Shown here one piece after another: positions 54,301 through 64,000 of a DNA stretch of 64,000 nt; position 1 is the stretch's first letter; each line of letters opens with the position of its first letter. The DNA is from Acanthosepion lycidas (lineage: Eukaryota > Mollusca > Cephalopoda > Sepiida > Sepiidae). The position numbers and the translations under genes were made by a program. The notes beneath the pieces are model-generated. The model did no database searches and was not told where the DNA came from. It was given only the letters and a program-made list of their open reading frames with translations. The DNA is taken from positions 47,289-111,288 of the forward strand of contig CAWVQA010000088.1 of assembly GCA_963932145.1 (NCBI GenBank), written 5' to 3'.

Positions 54301-56500
54301 TAGATTTTGCAATGAAATCGCTATGTAATTAAAAGTTGTGTAAAACATAAAATCTTAAATATAACTTTGTCAAAACTTCTGAAACTAGTTAAAATCAATA
54401 AGTTTTGATTGATTTCATATCGATTTTCAATAATTTCATTGTTTTTCTAATGTTTTCAAACAGTTATTGATATTTACAAACTAGCGTTAAAAAGTAGTGA
54501 AAAAAGCTAAATTTTGCAATGAAATCGCTATGTAATTAAAAGTTGTGTAAAACATAAAATCTTAAATATAACTTTGTCAAAACTTCTGAAACTAGTTAAA
54601 ATCAATAAGTTTTGATTGATTTCATATCGATTTTCAATAATTTCATTGTTTTTCTAATGTTTTCAAACAGTTATTGATATTTACAAACTAGCGTTAAAAA
54701 GTAGTGAAAAAAGCTAGATTTTGCATGTAAATCGTTATGTAATTAAAAGTTGTGTAAAACATAAAATCTTAAATATAACTTTGTCAAAACTTCTGAAACT
54801 AGTTAAAATCAATAAGTTTTGATTGATTTCATATCGATTTTCAATAATTTCATTGTTTTTCTAATGTTTTCAAAAAGTTATTTATATTTACACACTAGCG
54901 TTAAAATTAGTCAAAACAGCTTGATTTTGCATGTAAATCGCTATGAAATTAAAAGTTGTGTAAAACATAAAATCTTAAGTATAACTTTGTCAAAACTTCT
55001 GAAACTAGTTAAAATCAATAAGTTTTGATTGATTTCATATCGATTTTCAATAATTTCATTGTTTTTCTAATGTTTTCAAACAGTTATTGATATTTACAAA
55101 CTAGCGTTAAAAAGTAGTGAAAAAAGCTAGATTTTGCAATGAAATCGCTATGTAATTAAAAGTTGTGTAAAACATAAAATCTTAAATATAACTTTGTCAA
55201 AACTTCTGAAACTAGTTAAAATCAATAAGTTTTGATTGATTTCATATCGATTTTCAATAATTTCATTGTTTTTCTAATGTTTTCAAACAGTTATTGATAT
55301 TTACAAACTAGCGTTAAAAAGTAGTGAAAAAAGCTAGATTTTGCATGTAAATCGCTATGTAATTAAAAGTTGTGTAAAACATAAAATCTTAAATATAACT
55401 TTGTGAAAACTTCTGAAACTAGTTAAAATCTATAAGTTTTGATTGATTACATATCGATTTTCAATAATTTCATTGTTTTTCTAATGTTTTCAAACAGTTA
55501 TTGATATATACAAACTAGCGTTAAAAAGTAGTCAAAACAGCTAGATTTTTCATGTAAATCGCTATGAAATTAAAAGTTGTGTAAAACATAAAATCTTAAA
55601 TAAAACTTTGTCAAAACTTTTGAAACTAGTTAAAATCAATAAGTTTTGATTGATTTCATATCGATTTTCAATAATTTCATTGTTTTTCTAATGTTTTCAA
55701 AGAGTTATTGATATTTACAAACTAGCGTTAAAAAGTAGTGAAAAAAGCTAGATTTTGCATGTAAATCGCTATGTAATTAAAAGTTGTGTAAAACATAAAA
55801 TCTTAAATAAAACTTTGTCAAAACTTCTGAAACTAGTTAAAATCAATAAGTTTTGATTGATTTCATATCGATTTTCAATAATTTCATTGTTTTTCTAATG
55901 TTTTCAAAAAGTTATTTATATTTACACACTAGCGTTAAAAAGTAGTCAAAACAGCTTGATTTTGCATGTAAATCGCTATGAAATTAAAAGTTGTGTAAAA
56001 CATAGAATCTTAAGTATAACTTTGTCAAAACTTCTGAAACTAGTTAAAATCAATAAGTTTTGATTGATTTCATATCGATTTTCAATAATTTCATTGTTTT
56101 TCTAATGTTTTCAAACAGTTATTGATATTTACAAACTAGCGTTAAAAAGTAGTGAAAAAAGCTAGATTTTGCAATGAAATCGCTATGTAATTAAAAGTTG
56201 TGTAAAACATAAAATCTTAAATATAACTTTGTCAAAACTTCTGAAACTAGTTAAAATCAATAAGTTTTGATTGATTTCATATCGATTTTCAATAATTTCA
56301 TTGTTTTTCTAATGTTTTCAAACAGTTATTGATATTTACAAACTAGCGTTAAAAAGTAGTGAAAAAAGCTAGATTTTGCATGTAAATCGCTATGTAATTA
56401 AAAGTTGTGTAAAACATAAAATCTTAAATATAACTTTGTCAAAACTTCTGAAACTAGTTAAAATCAATAAGTTTTGATTGATTTCATATCGATTTTCAAT
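50914..56500 (+). repeat. 27-monomer block, copy 2 (5587 bp)
   Basis: Near-identical partner of 44498-50085. The offset drops from 6416 to 6415 after position 54905, which pinpoints a 1-base deletion in this copy. The match ends at about 50085/56500, where copy 1 continues with an E monomer and copy 2 with a C monomer. Confidence 0.93.
54846..55051 (+). repeat. Kc monomer with a unique 1-base deletion (206 bp)
   Basis: GTTAAAAAGTAGTC reads GTTAAAATTAGTC near 54905: one base lost and one changed. The partner copy at 48430 has the normal sequence. The change destroys the in-frame TAG of the monomer. Together with the K-type loss of the TGA in TTATTGAT it opens a chance reading frame of 69 codons from a TTG at 54819 to the TGA at 55026-55028. 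Confidence 0.92.
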
Positions 56501-57742
56501 AATTTCATTGTTTTTCTAATGTTTTCAAACAGTTATTGATATTTACAAACTAGCGTTAAAAAGTAGTCAAAACAGCTTGATTTTGCATGTAAATCGCTAT
56601 GAAATTAAAAGTTGTGTAAAACATAAAATCTTAAGTATAACTTTGTCAAAACTTCTGAAACTAGTTAAAATCAATAAGTTTTGATTGATTTCATATCGAT
56701 TTTCGATAATTTCATTGTTTTTCTAATGTTTTCAACCAGTTATTGATATTTACAAACTAGCGTTAAAAAGTAGTGAAAAAAGCTAGATTTTGCATGTAAA
56801 TCGTTATGTAATTAAAAGTTGTGTAAAACATAAAATCTTAAATATAACTTTGTCAAAACTTCTGAAACTAGTTAAAATCAATAAGTTTTGATTGATTTCA
56901 TATCGATTTTCAATAATTTCATTGTTTTTCTAATGTTTTCAAAAAGTTATTTATATTTACAAACTAGCGTTAAAAAGTAGTCAAAACAGCTTGATTTTGC
57001 ATGTAAATCGCTATGAAATTAAAAGTTGTGTAAAACATAAAATCTTAAGTATAACTTTGTCAAAACTTCTGAAACTAGTTAAAATCAATAAGTTTTGATT
57101 GATTTCATATCGATTTTCAATAATTTCATTGTTTTTCTAATGTTTTCAAACAGTTATTGATATTTACAAACTAGCGTTAAAAAGTAGTGAAAAAAGCTAG
57201 ATTTTGCAATGAAATCGCTATGTAATTAAAAGTTGTGTAAAACATAAAATCTTAAATATAACTTTGTCAAAACTTCTGAAACTAGTTAAAATCAATAAGT
57301 TTTGATTGATTTCATATCGATTTTCAATAATTTCATTGTTTTTCTAATGTTTTCAAACAGTTATTGATATTTACAAACTAGCGTTAAAAAGTAGTGAAAA
57401 AAGCTAGATTTTGCAATGAAATCGCTATGTAATTAAAAGTTGTGTAAAACATAAAATCTTAAATATAACTTTGTGAAAACTTCTGAAACTAGTTAAAATC
57501 TATAAGTTTTGATTGATTTCATATCGATTTTCAATAATTTCATTGTATTTCTAATGTTTTCAACCAGTTATTGATATTTACAAACTAGCGTTAAAAAGTA
57601 GTGAAAAAAGCTAGATTTTGCATGTAAATCGTTATGTAATTAAAAGTTGTGTAAAACATAAAATCTTAAATATAACTTTGTCAAAACTTCTGAAACTAGT
57701 TAAAATCAATAAGTTTTGATTGATTTCATATCGATTTTCAAT

Positions 57743-58777
57743 AATTTCATTGTTTTTCTAATGTTTTCAAAAAGTTATTTATATTTACAAACTAGCGTTA
57801 AAAAGTAGTCAAAACAGCTTGATTTTGCATGTAAATCGCGATGAAATTAAAAGTTGTGTAAAACATAAAATCTTAAGTATAACTTTGTCAAAACTTCTGA
57901 AACTAGTTAAAATCAATAAGTTTTGATTGATTTCATATCGATTTTCAATAATTTCATTGTTTTTCTAATGTTTTCAAACAGTTATTGATATTTACAAACT
58001 AGCGTTAAAAAGTAGTGAAAAAAGCTAGATTTTGCAATGAAATCGCTATGTAATTAAAAGTTGTGTAAAACATAATATCTTAAATATAACTTTGTCAAAA
58101 CTTCTGAAACTAGTTAAAATCAATAAGTTTTGATTGATTTCATATCGATTTTCAATAATTTCATTGTTTTTCTAATGTTTTCAAACTGTTATTGATATTT
58201 ACAAACTAGCGTTAAAAAGTAGTGAAAAAAGCTAGATTTTGCAATGAAATCGCTATGTAATTAAAAGTTGTGTAAAACATAAAATCTTAAATATAACTTT
58301 GTCAAAACTTCTGAAACTAGTTAAAATCAATAAGTTTTGATTGATTTCATATCGATTTTCAATAATTTCATTGTTTTTCTAATGTTTTCAAACAGTTATT
58401 GATATTTACAAACTAGCGTTAAAAAGTAGTCAAAACAGCTTGATTTTGCATGTAAATCGCTATGAAATTAAAAGTTGTGTAAAACATAAAATCTTAAGTA
58501 TAACTTTGTCAAAACTTCTGAAACTAGTTAAAATCAATAAGTTTTGATTGATTTCATATCGATTTTCGATAATTTCATTGTTTTTCTAATGTTTTCAAAC
58601 AGTTATTGATATTTACAAACTAGCGTTAAAAAGTAGTGAAAAAAGCTAGATTTTGCAATGAAATCGCTATGTAATTAAAAGTTGTTTAAAACATAAAATC
58701 TTAAATATAACTTTGTGAAAACTTCTGAAACTAGTTAAAATCAATAAGTTTTGATTGATTTCATATCGATTTTCAAT
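57743..58777 (+). repeat. Five-monomer unit (1035 bp), partly repeated downstream
   Basis: Order: K (with private CGCGATG near 57838), Z, A with CAAACTGTTATTG, C, A (with private GTTGTTTAAAAC near 58685). At 58778 the K, Z, A(CAAACTGTTATTG) series starts again, then continues with B and PT. The rare CTGTT change occurs only in these two A monomers, 1035 bases apart. Confidence 0.85.
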
Positions 58778-59398
58778 AATTTCATTGTTTTTCTAATGTT
58801 TTCAAAAAGTTATTTATATTTACAAACTAGCGTTAAAAAGTAGTCAAAACAGCTTGATTTTGCATGTAAATCGCTATGAAATTAAAAGTTGTGTAAAACA
58901 TAAAATCTTAAGTATAACTTTGTCAAAACTTCTGAAACTAGTTAAAATCAATAAGTTTTGATTGATTTCATATCGATTTTCAATAATTTCATTGTTTTTC
59001 TAATGTTTTCAAACAGTTATTGATATTTACAAACTAGCGTTAAAAAGTAGTGAAAAAAGCTAGATTTTGCAATGAAATCGCTATGTAATTAAAAGTTGTG
59101 TAAAACATAATATCTTAAATATAACTTTGTCAAAACTTCTGAAACTAGTTAAAATCAATAAGTTTTGATTGATTTCATATCGATTTTCAATAATTTCATT
59201 GTTTTTCTAATGTTTTCAAACTGTTATTGATATTTACAAACTAGCGTTAAAAAGTAGTGAAAAAAGCTAGATTTTGCAATGAAATCGCTATGTAATTAAA
59301 AGTTGTGTAAAACATAAAATCTTAAATATAACTTTGTCAAAACTTCTGAAACTAGTTAAAATCAATAAGTTTTGATTGATTTCATATCGATTTTCAAT

Positions 59399-60226
59399 AA
59401 TTTCATTGTTTTTCTAATGTTTTCAAACAGTTATTGATATTTACAAACTAGCGTTAAAAAGTAGTGAAAAAAGCTAGATTTTGCATGTAAATCGCTATGT
59501 AATTAAAAGTTGTGTAAAACATAAAATCTTAAATATAACTTTGTCAAAACTTCTGAAACTAGTTAAAATCAATAAGTTTTGATTGATTTCATATCGATTT
59601 TCAATAATTTCATTGTTTTTCTAATGTTTTCAACCAGTTATTGATATTTACAAACTAGCGTTAAAAAGTAGTGAAAAAAGCTAGATTTTGCATGTAAATC
59701 GTTATGTAATTAAAAGTTGTGTAAAACATAAAATCTTAAATATAACTTTGTCAAAACTTCTGAAACTAGTTAAAATCAATAAGTTTTGATTGATTTCATA
59801 TCGATTTTCAATAATTTCATTGTTTTTCTAATGTTTTCAAAAAGTTATTTATATTTACAAACTAGCGTTAAAAAGTAGTCAAAACAGCTTGATTTTGCAT
59901 GTAAATCGCTATGAAATTAAAAGTTGTGTAAAACATAAAATCTTAAGTATAACTTTGTCAAAACTTCTGAAACTAGTTAAAATCAATAAGTTTTGATTGA
60001 TTTCATATCGATTTTCAATAATTTCATTGTTTTTCTAATGTTTTCAAACAGTTATTGATATTTACAAACTAGCGTTAAAAAGTAGTGAAAAAAGCTAGAT
60101 TTTGCAATGAAATCGCTATGTAATTAAAAGTTGTGTAAAACATAAAATCTTAAATATAACTTTGTCAAAACTTCTGAAACTAGTTAAAATCAATAAGTTT
60201 TGATTGATTTCATATCGATTTTCAAT
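59399..60226 (+). repeat. Four-monomer unit B-PT-K-A, copy 1 (828 bp)
   Basis: B, PT, K and A monomers in this order are repeated without visible rearrangement at 60227-61054, a tandem duplication of 4 x 207 bases. Confidence 0.88.
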
Positions 60227-61054
60227 AATTTCATTGTTTTTCTAATGTTTTCAAACAGTTATTGATATTTACAAACTAGCGTTAAAAAGTAGTGAAAAAA
60301 GCTAGATTTTGCATGTAAATCGCTATGTAATTAAAAGTTGTGTAAAACATAAAATCTTAAATATAACTTTGTCAAAACTTCTGAAACTAGTTAAAATCAA
60401 TAAGTTTTGATTGATTTCATATCGATTTTCAATAATTTCATTGTTTTTCTAATGTTTTCAACCAGTTATTGATATTTACAAACTAGCGTTAAAAAGTAGT
60501 GAAAAAAGCTAGATTTTGCATGTAAATCGTTATGTAATTAAAAGTTGTGTAAAACATAAAATCTTAAATATAACTTTGTCAAAACTTCTGAAACTAGTTA
60601 AAATCAATAAGTTTTGATTGATTTCATATCGATTTTCAATAATTTCATTGTTTTTCTAATGTTTTCAAAAAGTTATTTATATTTACAAACTAGCGTTAAA
60701 AAGTAGTCAAAACAGCTTGATTTTGCATGTAAATCGCTATGAAATTAAAAGTTGTGTAAAACATAAAATCTTAAGTATAACTTTGTCAAAACTTCTGAAA
60801 CTAGTTAAAATCAATAAGTTTTGATTGATTTCATATCGATTTTCAATAATTTCATTGTTTTTCTAATGTTTTCAAACAGTTATTGATATTTACAAACTAG
60901 CGTTAAAAAGTAGTGAAAAAAGCTAGATTTTGCAATGAAATCGCTATGTAATTAAAAGTTGTGTAAAACATAAAATCTTAAATATAACTTTGTCAAAACT
61001 TCTGAAACTAGTTAAAATCAATAAGTTTTGATTGATTTCATATCGATTTTCAAT
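60227..61054 (+). repeat. Four-monomer unit B-PT-K-A, copy 2 (828 bp)
   Basis: Tandem partner of 59399-60226. It is followed by the A and GTAGAGAAAA monomers that begin the third version of the 46-48.5 kb block. Confidence 0.88.
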
Positions 61055-63950
61055 AATTTCATTGTTTTTCTAATGTTTTCAAACAGTTATTGATATTTAC
61101 AAACTAGCGTTAAAAAGTAGTGAAAAAAGCTAGATTTTGCAATGAAATCGCTATGTAATTAAAAGTTGTGTAAAACATAAAATCTTAAATATAACTTTGT
61201 CAAAACTTCTGAAACTAGTTAAAATCAATAAGTTTTGATTGATTTCATATCGATTTTCAATAATTTCATTGTTTTTCTAATGTTTTCAAACAGTTATTGA
61301 TATTTACAAACTAGCGTTAAAAAGTAGAGAAAAAAGCTAGATTTTGCATGTAAATCGCTATGTAATTAAAAGTTGTGTAAAACATAAAATCTTAAATATA
61401 ACTTTGTCAAAACTTCTGAAACTAGTTAAAATCAATAAGTTTTGATTGATTTCATATCGATTTTCAATAATTTCATTGTTTTTCTAATGTTTTCAAACAG
61501 TTATTGATATTTACAAACTAGCGTTAAAAAGTAGTCAAAACAGCTTGATTTTGCATGTAAATCGCTATGAAATTAAAAGTTGTGCAAAACATAAAATCTT
61601 AAGTATAACTTTGTCAAAACTTCTGAAACTAGTTAAAATCAATAAGTTTTGATTGATTTCATATCGATTTTCAATAATTTCATTGTTTTTCTAATGTTTT
61701 CAAACAGTTATTGATATTTACAAACTAGCGTTAAAAAGTAGTGAAAAAAGCTAGATTTTGCAATGAAATCGCTATGTAATTAAAAGTTGTGTAAAACATA
61801 AAATCTTAAATATAACTTTGTCAAAACTTCTGAAACTAGTTAAAATCAATAAGTTTTGATTGATTTCATATCGATTTTCAATAATTTCATTGTTTTTCTA
61901 ATGTTTTCAAACAGTTATTGATATTTACAAACTAGCGTTAAAAAGTAGTCAAAACAGCTTGATTTTGCATGTAAATCGCTATGAAATTAAAAGTTGTGTA
62001 AAACATAAAATCTTAAGTATAACTTTGTCAAAACTTCTGAAACTAGTTAAAATCAATAAGTTTTGATTGATTTCATATCGATTTTCGATAATTTCATTGT
62101 TTTTCTAATGTTTTCAAACAGTTATTGATATTTACAAACTAGCGTTAAAAAGTAGTGAAAAAAGCTAGATTTTGCAATGAAATCGCTATGTAATTAAAGT
62201 TGTGTAAAACATAAAATCTTAAATATAACTTTGTCAAAACTTCTGAAACTAGTTAAAATCAATAAGTTTTGATTGATTTCATATCGATTTTCAATAATTT
62301 CATTGTTTTTCTAATGTTTTCAAACAGTTATTGATATTTACAAACTAGCGTTAAAAAGTAGTCAAAACAGCTTGATTTTGCATGTAAATCGCTATGAAAT
62401 TAAAAGTTGTGTAAAACATAAAATCTTAAGTATAACTTTGTCAAAACTTCTGAAACTAGTTAAAATCAATAAGTTTTGATTGATTTCATATCGATTTTCG
62501 ATAATTTCATTGTTTTTCTAATGTTTTCAAACAGTTATTGATATTTACAAACTAGCGTTAAAAAGTAGTGAAAAAAGCTAGATTTTGCAATGAAATCGCT
62601 ATGTAATTAAAGTTGTGTAAAACATAAAATCTTAAATATAACTTTGTCAAAACTTCTGAAACTAGTTAAAATCAATAAGTTTTGATTGATTTCATATCGA
62701 TTTTCAATAATTTCATTGTTTTTCTAATGTTTTCAAACAGTTATTGATATTTACAAACTAGCGTTAAAAAGTAGTGAAAAAAGCTAGATTTTGCATGTAA
62801 ATCGTTATGTAATTAAAAGTTGTGTAAAACATAAAATCTTAAATATAACTTTGTGAAATCTTCTGAAACTAGTTAAAATCTATAAGTTTTGATTGATTTC
62901 ATATCGATTTTCAATAATTTCATTGTTTTTCTAATGTTTTCAAACAGTTATTGATATTTACAAACTAGCGTTAAAAAGTAGTGAAAAAAGCTAGATTTTG
63001 CATGTAAATCGCTATGTAATTAAAAGTTGTGTAAAACATAAAATCTTAAATATAACTTTGTCAAAACTTCTGAAACTAGTTAAAATCAATAAGTTTTGAT
63101 TGATTTCATATCGATTTTCAATAATTTCATTGTTTTTCTAATGTTTTTAAAAAGTTATTGATATTTACAAACTAGCGTTAAAAAGTAGTCAAAACAGCTT
63201 GATTTTGCATGTAAATCGCTATGAAATTAAAAGTTGTGTAAAACATAAAATCTTAAGTATAACTTTGTCAAAACTTCTGAAACTAGTTAAAATCAATAAG
63301 TTTTGATTGATTTCATATCGATTTTCAATAATTTCATTGTTTTTCTAATGTTTTCAACCAGTTATTGATATTTACAAACTAGCGTTAAAAAGTAGTGAAA
63401 AAAGCTAGATTTTGCAATGAAATCGCTATGTAATTAAAAGTTGTGTAAAACATAAAATCTTAAATATAACTTTGTCAAAACTTCTGAAACTAGTTAAAAT
63501 CAATAAGTTTTGATTGATTTCATATCGATTTTCAATAATTTCATTGTTTTTCTAATGTTTTCAAACAGTTATTGATATTTACAAACTAGCGTTAAAAAGT
63601 AGTGAAAAAAGCTAAATTTTGCAATGAAATCGCTATGTAATTAAAAGTTGTGTAAAACATAAAATCTTAAATATAACTTTGTCAAAACTTCTGAAACTAG
63701 TTAAAATCAATAAGTTTTGATTGATTTCATATCGATTTTCAATAATTTCATTGTTTTTCTAATGTTTTCAAACAGTTATTGATATTTACAAACTAGCGTT
63801 AAAAAGTAGTGAAAAAAGCTAGATTTTGCATGTAAATCGTTATGTAATTAAAAGTTGTGTAAAACATAAAATCTTAAATATAACTTTGTCAAAACTTCTG
63901 AAACTAGTTAAAATCAATAAGTTTTGATTGATTTCATATCGATTTTCAAT
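61055..63950 (+). repeat. Third version of the 45.9-48.4 kb block (14 monomers)
   Basis: It carries GTAGAGAAAA (61324), GTTGTGCAAAAC, D monomers, BT with TGTGAAATCT, the CAAAAAG-like start with TTATTGAT and a C body, P, GCTAAATTTTGC, then BT, as at 45947-48429 and 52363-54845. It differs by lacking GATTTCCTATCG and AATAAGCTTTG, and by having its C-D pair twice (61883-62708). TTTTTAAAAAG near 63146 is private. It is older or more rearranged than the 44.5/50.9 kb pair. Confidence 0.88.
61883..62708 (+). repeat. C-D dimer duplicated in tandem (2 x 413 bp)
   Basis: C (61883), D (62090), C (62296), D (62503). The two 1-base deletions are 413 bases apart, and the equivalent places at 46775 and 53191 have a single C-D pair. 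This is a clear, recent two-monomer duplication. Confidence 0.9.
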
Positions 63951-64000
63951 AATTTCATTGTTTTTCTAATGTTTTCAAAAAGTTATTTATATTTACACAC
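63951..64000 (+). repeat. Partial Kc monomer cut by the window end
   Basis: The last 50 bases are the start of a Kc monomer (CAAAAAGTTATTTAT, TACACAC), as expected after the BT monomer at 63744. The array therefore continues beyond the window; its first base is likewise in the middle of the array, so neither edge is seen. Confidence 0.95.

Larger units (their letters stand above)
1..64000 (+). repeat. 207-bp AT-rich satellite array filling the whole window
   Basis: Every stretch reads as the same 207-base unit in one head-to-tail orientation; the strand sign only records the direction in which I read the monomer. There are 309 full monomers and a 50-base partial. About 296 are exactly 207 bases, and the other 13 carry small indels whose net of -13 matches the drift in the period. 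The common monomer has 47 G/C in 207. No gene, RNA gene, mobile element, microsatellite, telomere repeat or inversion interrupts it. Because 207 is 3 x 69, each reading frame repeats itself in phase from monomer to monomer; each forward frame, and each reverse frame I read, of the common monomer has a stop, so no long frame can exist. A unit length near a nucleosome repeat, extreme length and near-identity are typical of centromeric or pericentromeric satellites; that role is inferred. I do not recognise the family. Confidence 0.98.

Noticed and set aside
54819..55028. Open reading frame of 69 codons on the + strand
   Set aside because: It starts with TTG, spans one satellite monomer and exists only because of a local 1-base deletion plus the K-type loss of a TGA. 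The product is low-complexity, without a recognisable domain, and the same frame is closed in the other Kc monomers.
1..64000. CRISPR array (direct repeats at regular spacing)
   Set aside because: There are no variable spacers: the whole 207-base unit repeats, and differences are scattered single-base variants shared among copies.
1..64000. Gene encoding a protein with 69-residue tandem repeats (207 = 3 x 69)
   Set aside because: All three forward frames of the common monomer contain stops (for example TGA in TTATTGAT, TAA in TTCTAATG, TAG in AACTAGCG), and the reverse frames I read are closed too. The multiple of three is coincidental.
1..64000. CENP-B box or similar known centromere protein site
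   Set aside because: The monomer has only three CpG sites and nothing resembling the GC-rich TTCG...CGGG core of the mammalian box.
1..64000. Telomeric repeats, rDNA spacer or transposon ends inside the array
   Set aside because: No TTAGGG-like or TTAGG-like arrays, no rRNA sequence, no terminal repeats or target-site duplications; every stretch is accounted for by the 207-base monomer.
1..64000. Promoters or ribosome binding sites among the many TATA-like and AT-rich words
   Set aside because: TATA-like words are expected by chance at 77% AT, recur in every monomer, and precede no gene.
1..64000. Assigning the satellite to a particular animal, plant or fungal group
   Set aside because: AT richness and monomer length fit insects, nematodes, plants and others; I do not recognise the consensus, and nothing else in the window carries taxonomic information.

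Overview
The whole 64 kb is one uninterrupted satellite DNA array. A single AT-rich monomer of 207 bp (47 G/C in 207, about 23% GC, counted on the commonest version) repeats head-to-tail in one orientation from the first base to the last. I count 309 complete monomers (1-63950) plus a 50-base partial one. The count closes arithmetically: 309 x 207 is 63963, and the 13 missing bases are exactly explained by eleven 1-base deletions, one 3-base deletion and one 1-base insertion. There are no genes, RNA genes, transposable elements, inversions or unique-sequence interruptions. This points to a eukaryotic centromeric, pericentromeric or other heterochromatic block. I do not recognise the satellite family and cannot name the organism from sequence alone.

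Monomers fall into a few subfamilies set by linked diagnostic sites. In the register used here (each monomer starts AATTTCATTG) they are: A (GCAATGAAATCG), B (GCATGTAAATCG), BT (as B but CGTTATG), P/PT (CAACCAG near the start), C (AGTCAAAACAGCTTG + GAAATT + TTAAGTATA, usually followed by TTTTCGATAA), K (C-type with CAAAAAGTTATTTAT), C' (CAGCTAGATTTTTC + TTAAATAAA), E (hybrid AGTGAAAACAGCTTG), X (AAAAAACCTAG), Z (CATAATAT) and D (A-type with a 1-base deletion, AATTAAAGTTG). Suffix t means TGTGAAAACT with ATCTATAAG.

The order of subfamilies shows tandem duplications nested at many scales. There are dimers (413-414 bp), 4-mers (828), a 5-mer (1035), 6-mers (1241), two kinds of 7-mer (1449) and a 10-mer (2070 bp) seen about six times between 7 and 44 kb. 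A near-identical 27-monomer block lies at 44498-50085 and 50914-56500 (spacing 6416 bp), and a 40/41-monomer segment is duplicated at a spacing of 15730 bp (about 15.87-24.0 kb and 31.6-39.9 kb). One stretch (12003-15107) is instead homogenised at the single-monomer level.

Layout: 1-7 kb mixed, with the C'/AAAGAG cassette and two 6-mer copies; 7-9 kb a divergent 10-mer; 9-12 kb C/A dimers; 12-15.1 kb the homogeneous P/A run; 15.1-24 kb first copy of the long duplication; 24-31 kb 7-mers and a 10-mer; 31.5-40 kb second long copy; 40.2-44.3 kb two adjacent 10-mers; 44.5-56.5 kb the 6.4 kb tandem; 56.5-61 kb short 4-mer and 5-mer units; 61-64 kb a third version of the 46-48.5 kb block. The only open frame of any size (54819-55028) is an accident of a frameshift inside a monomer.
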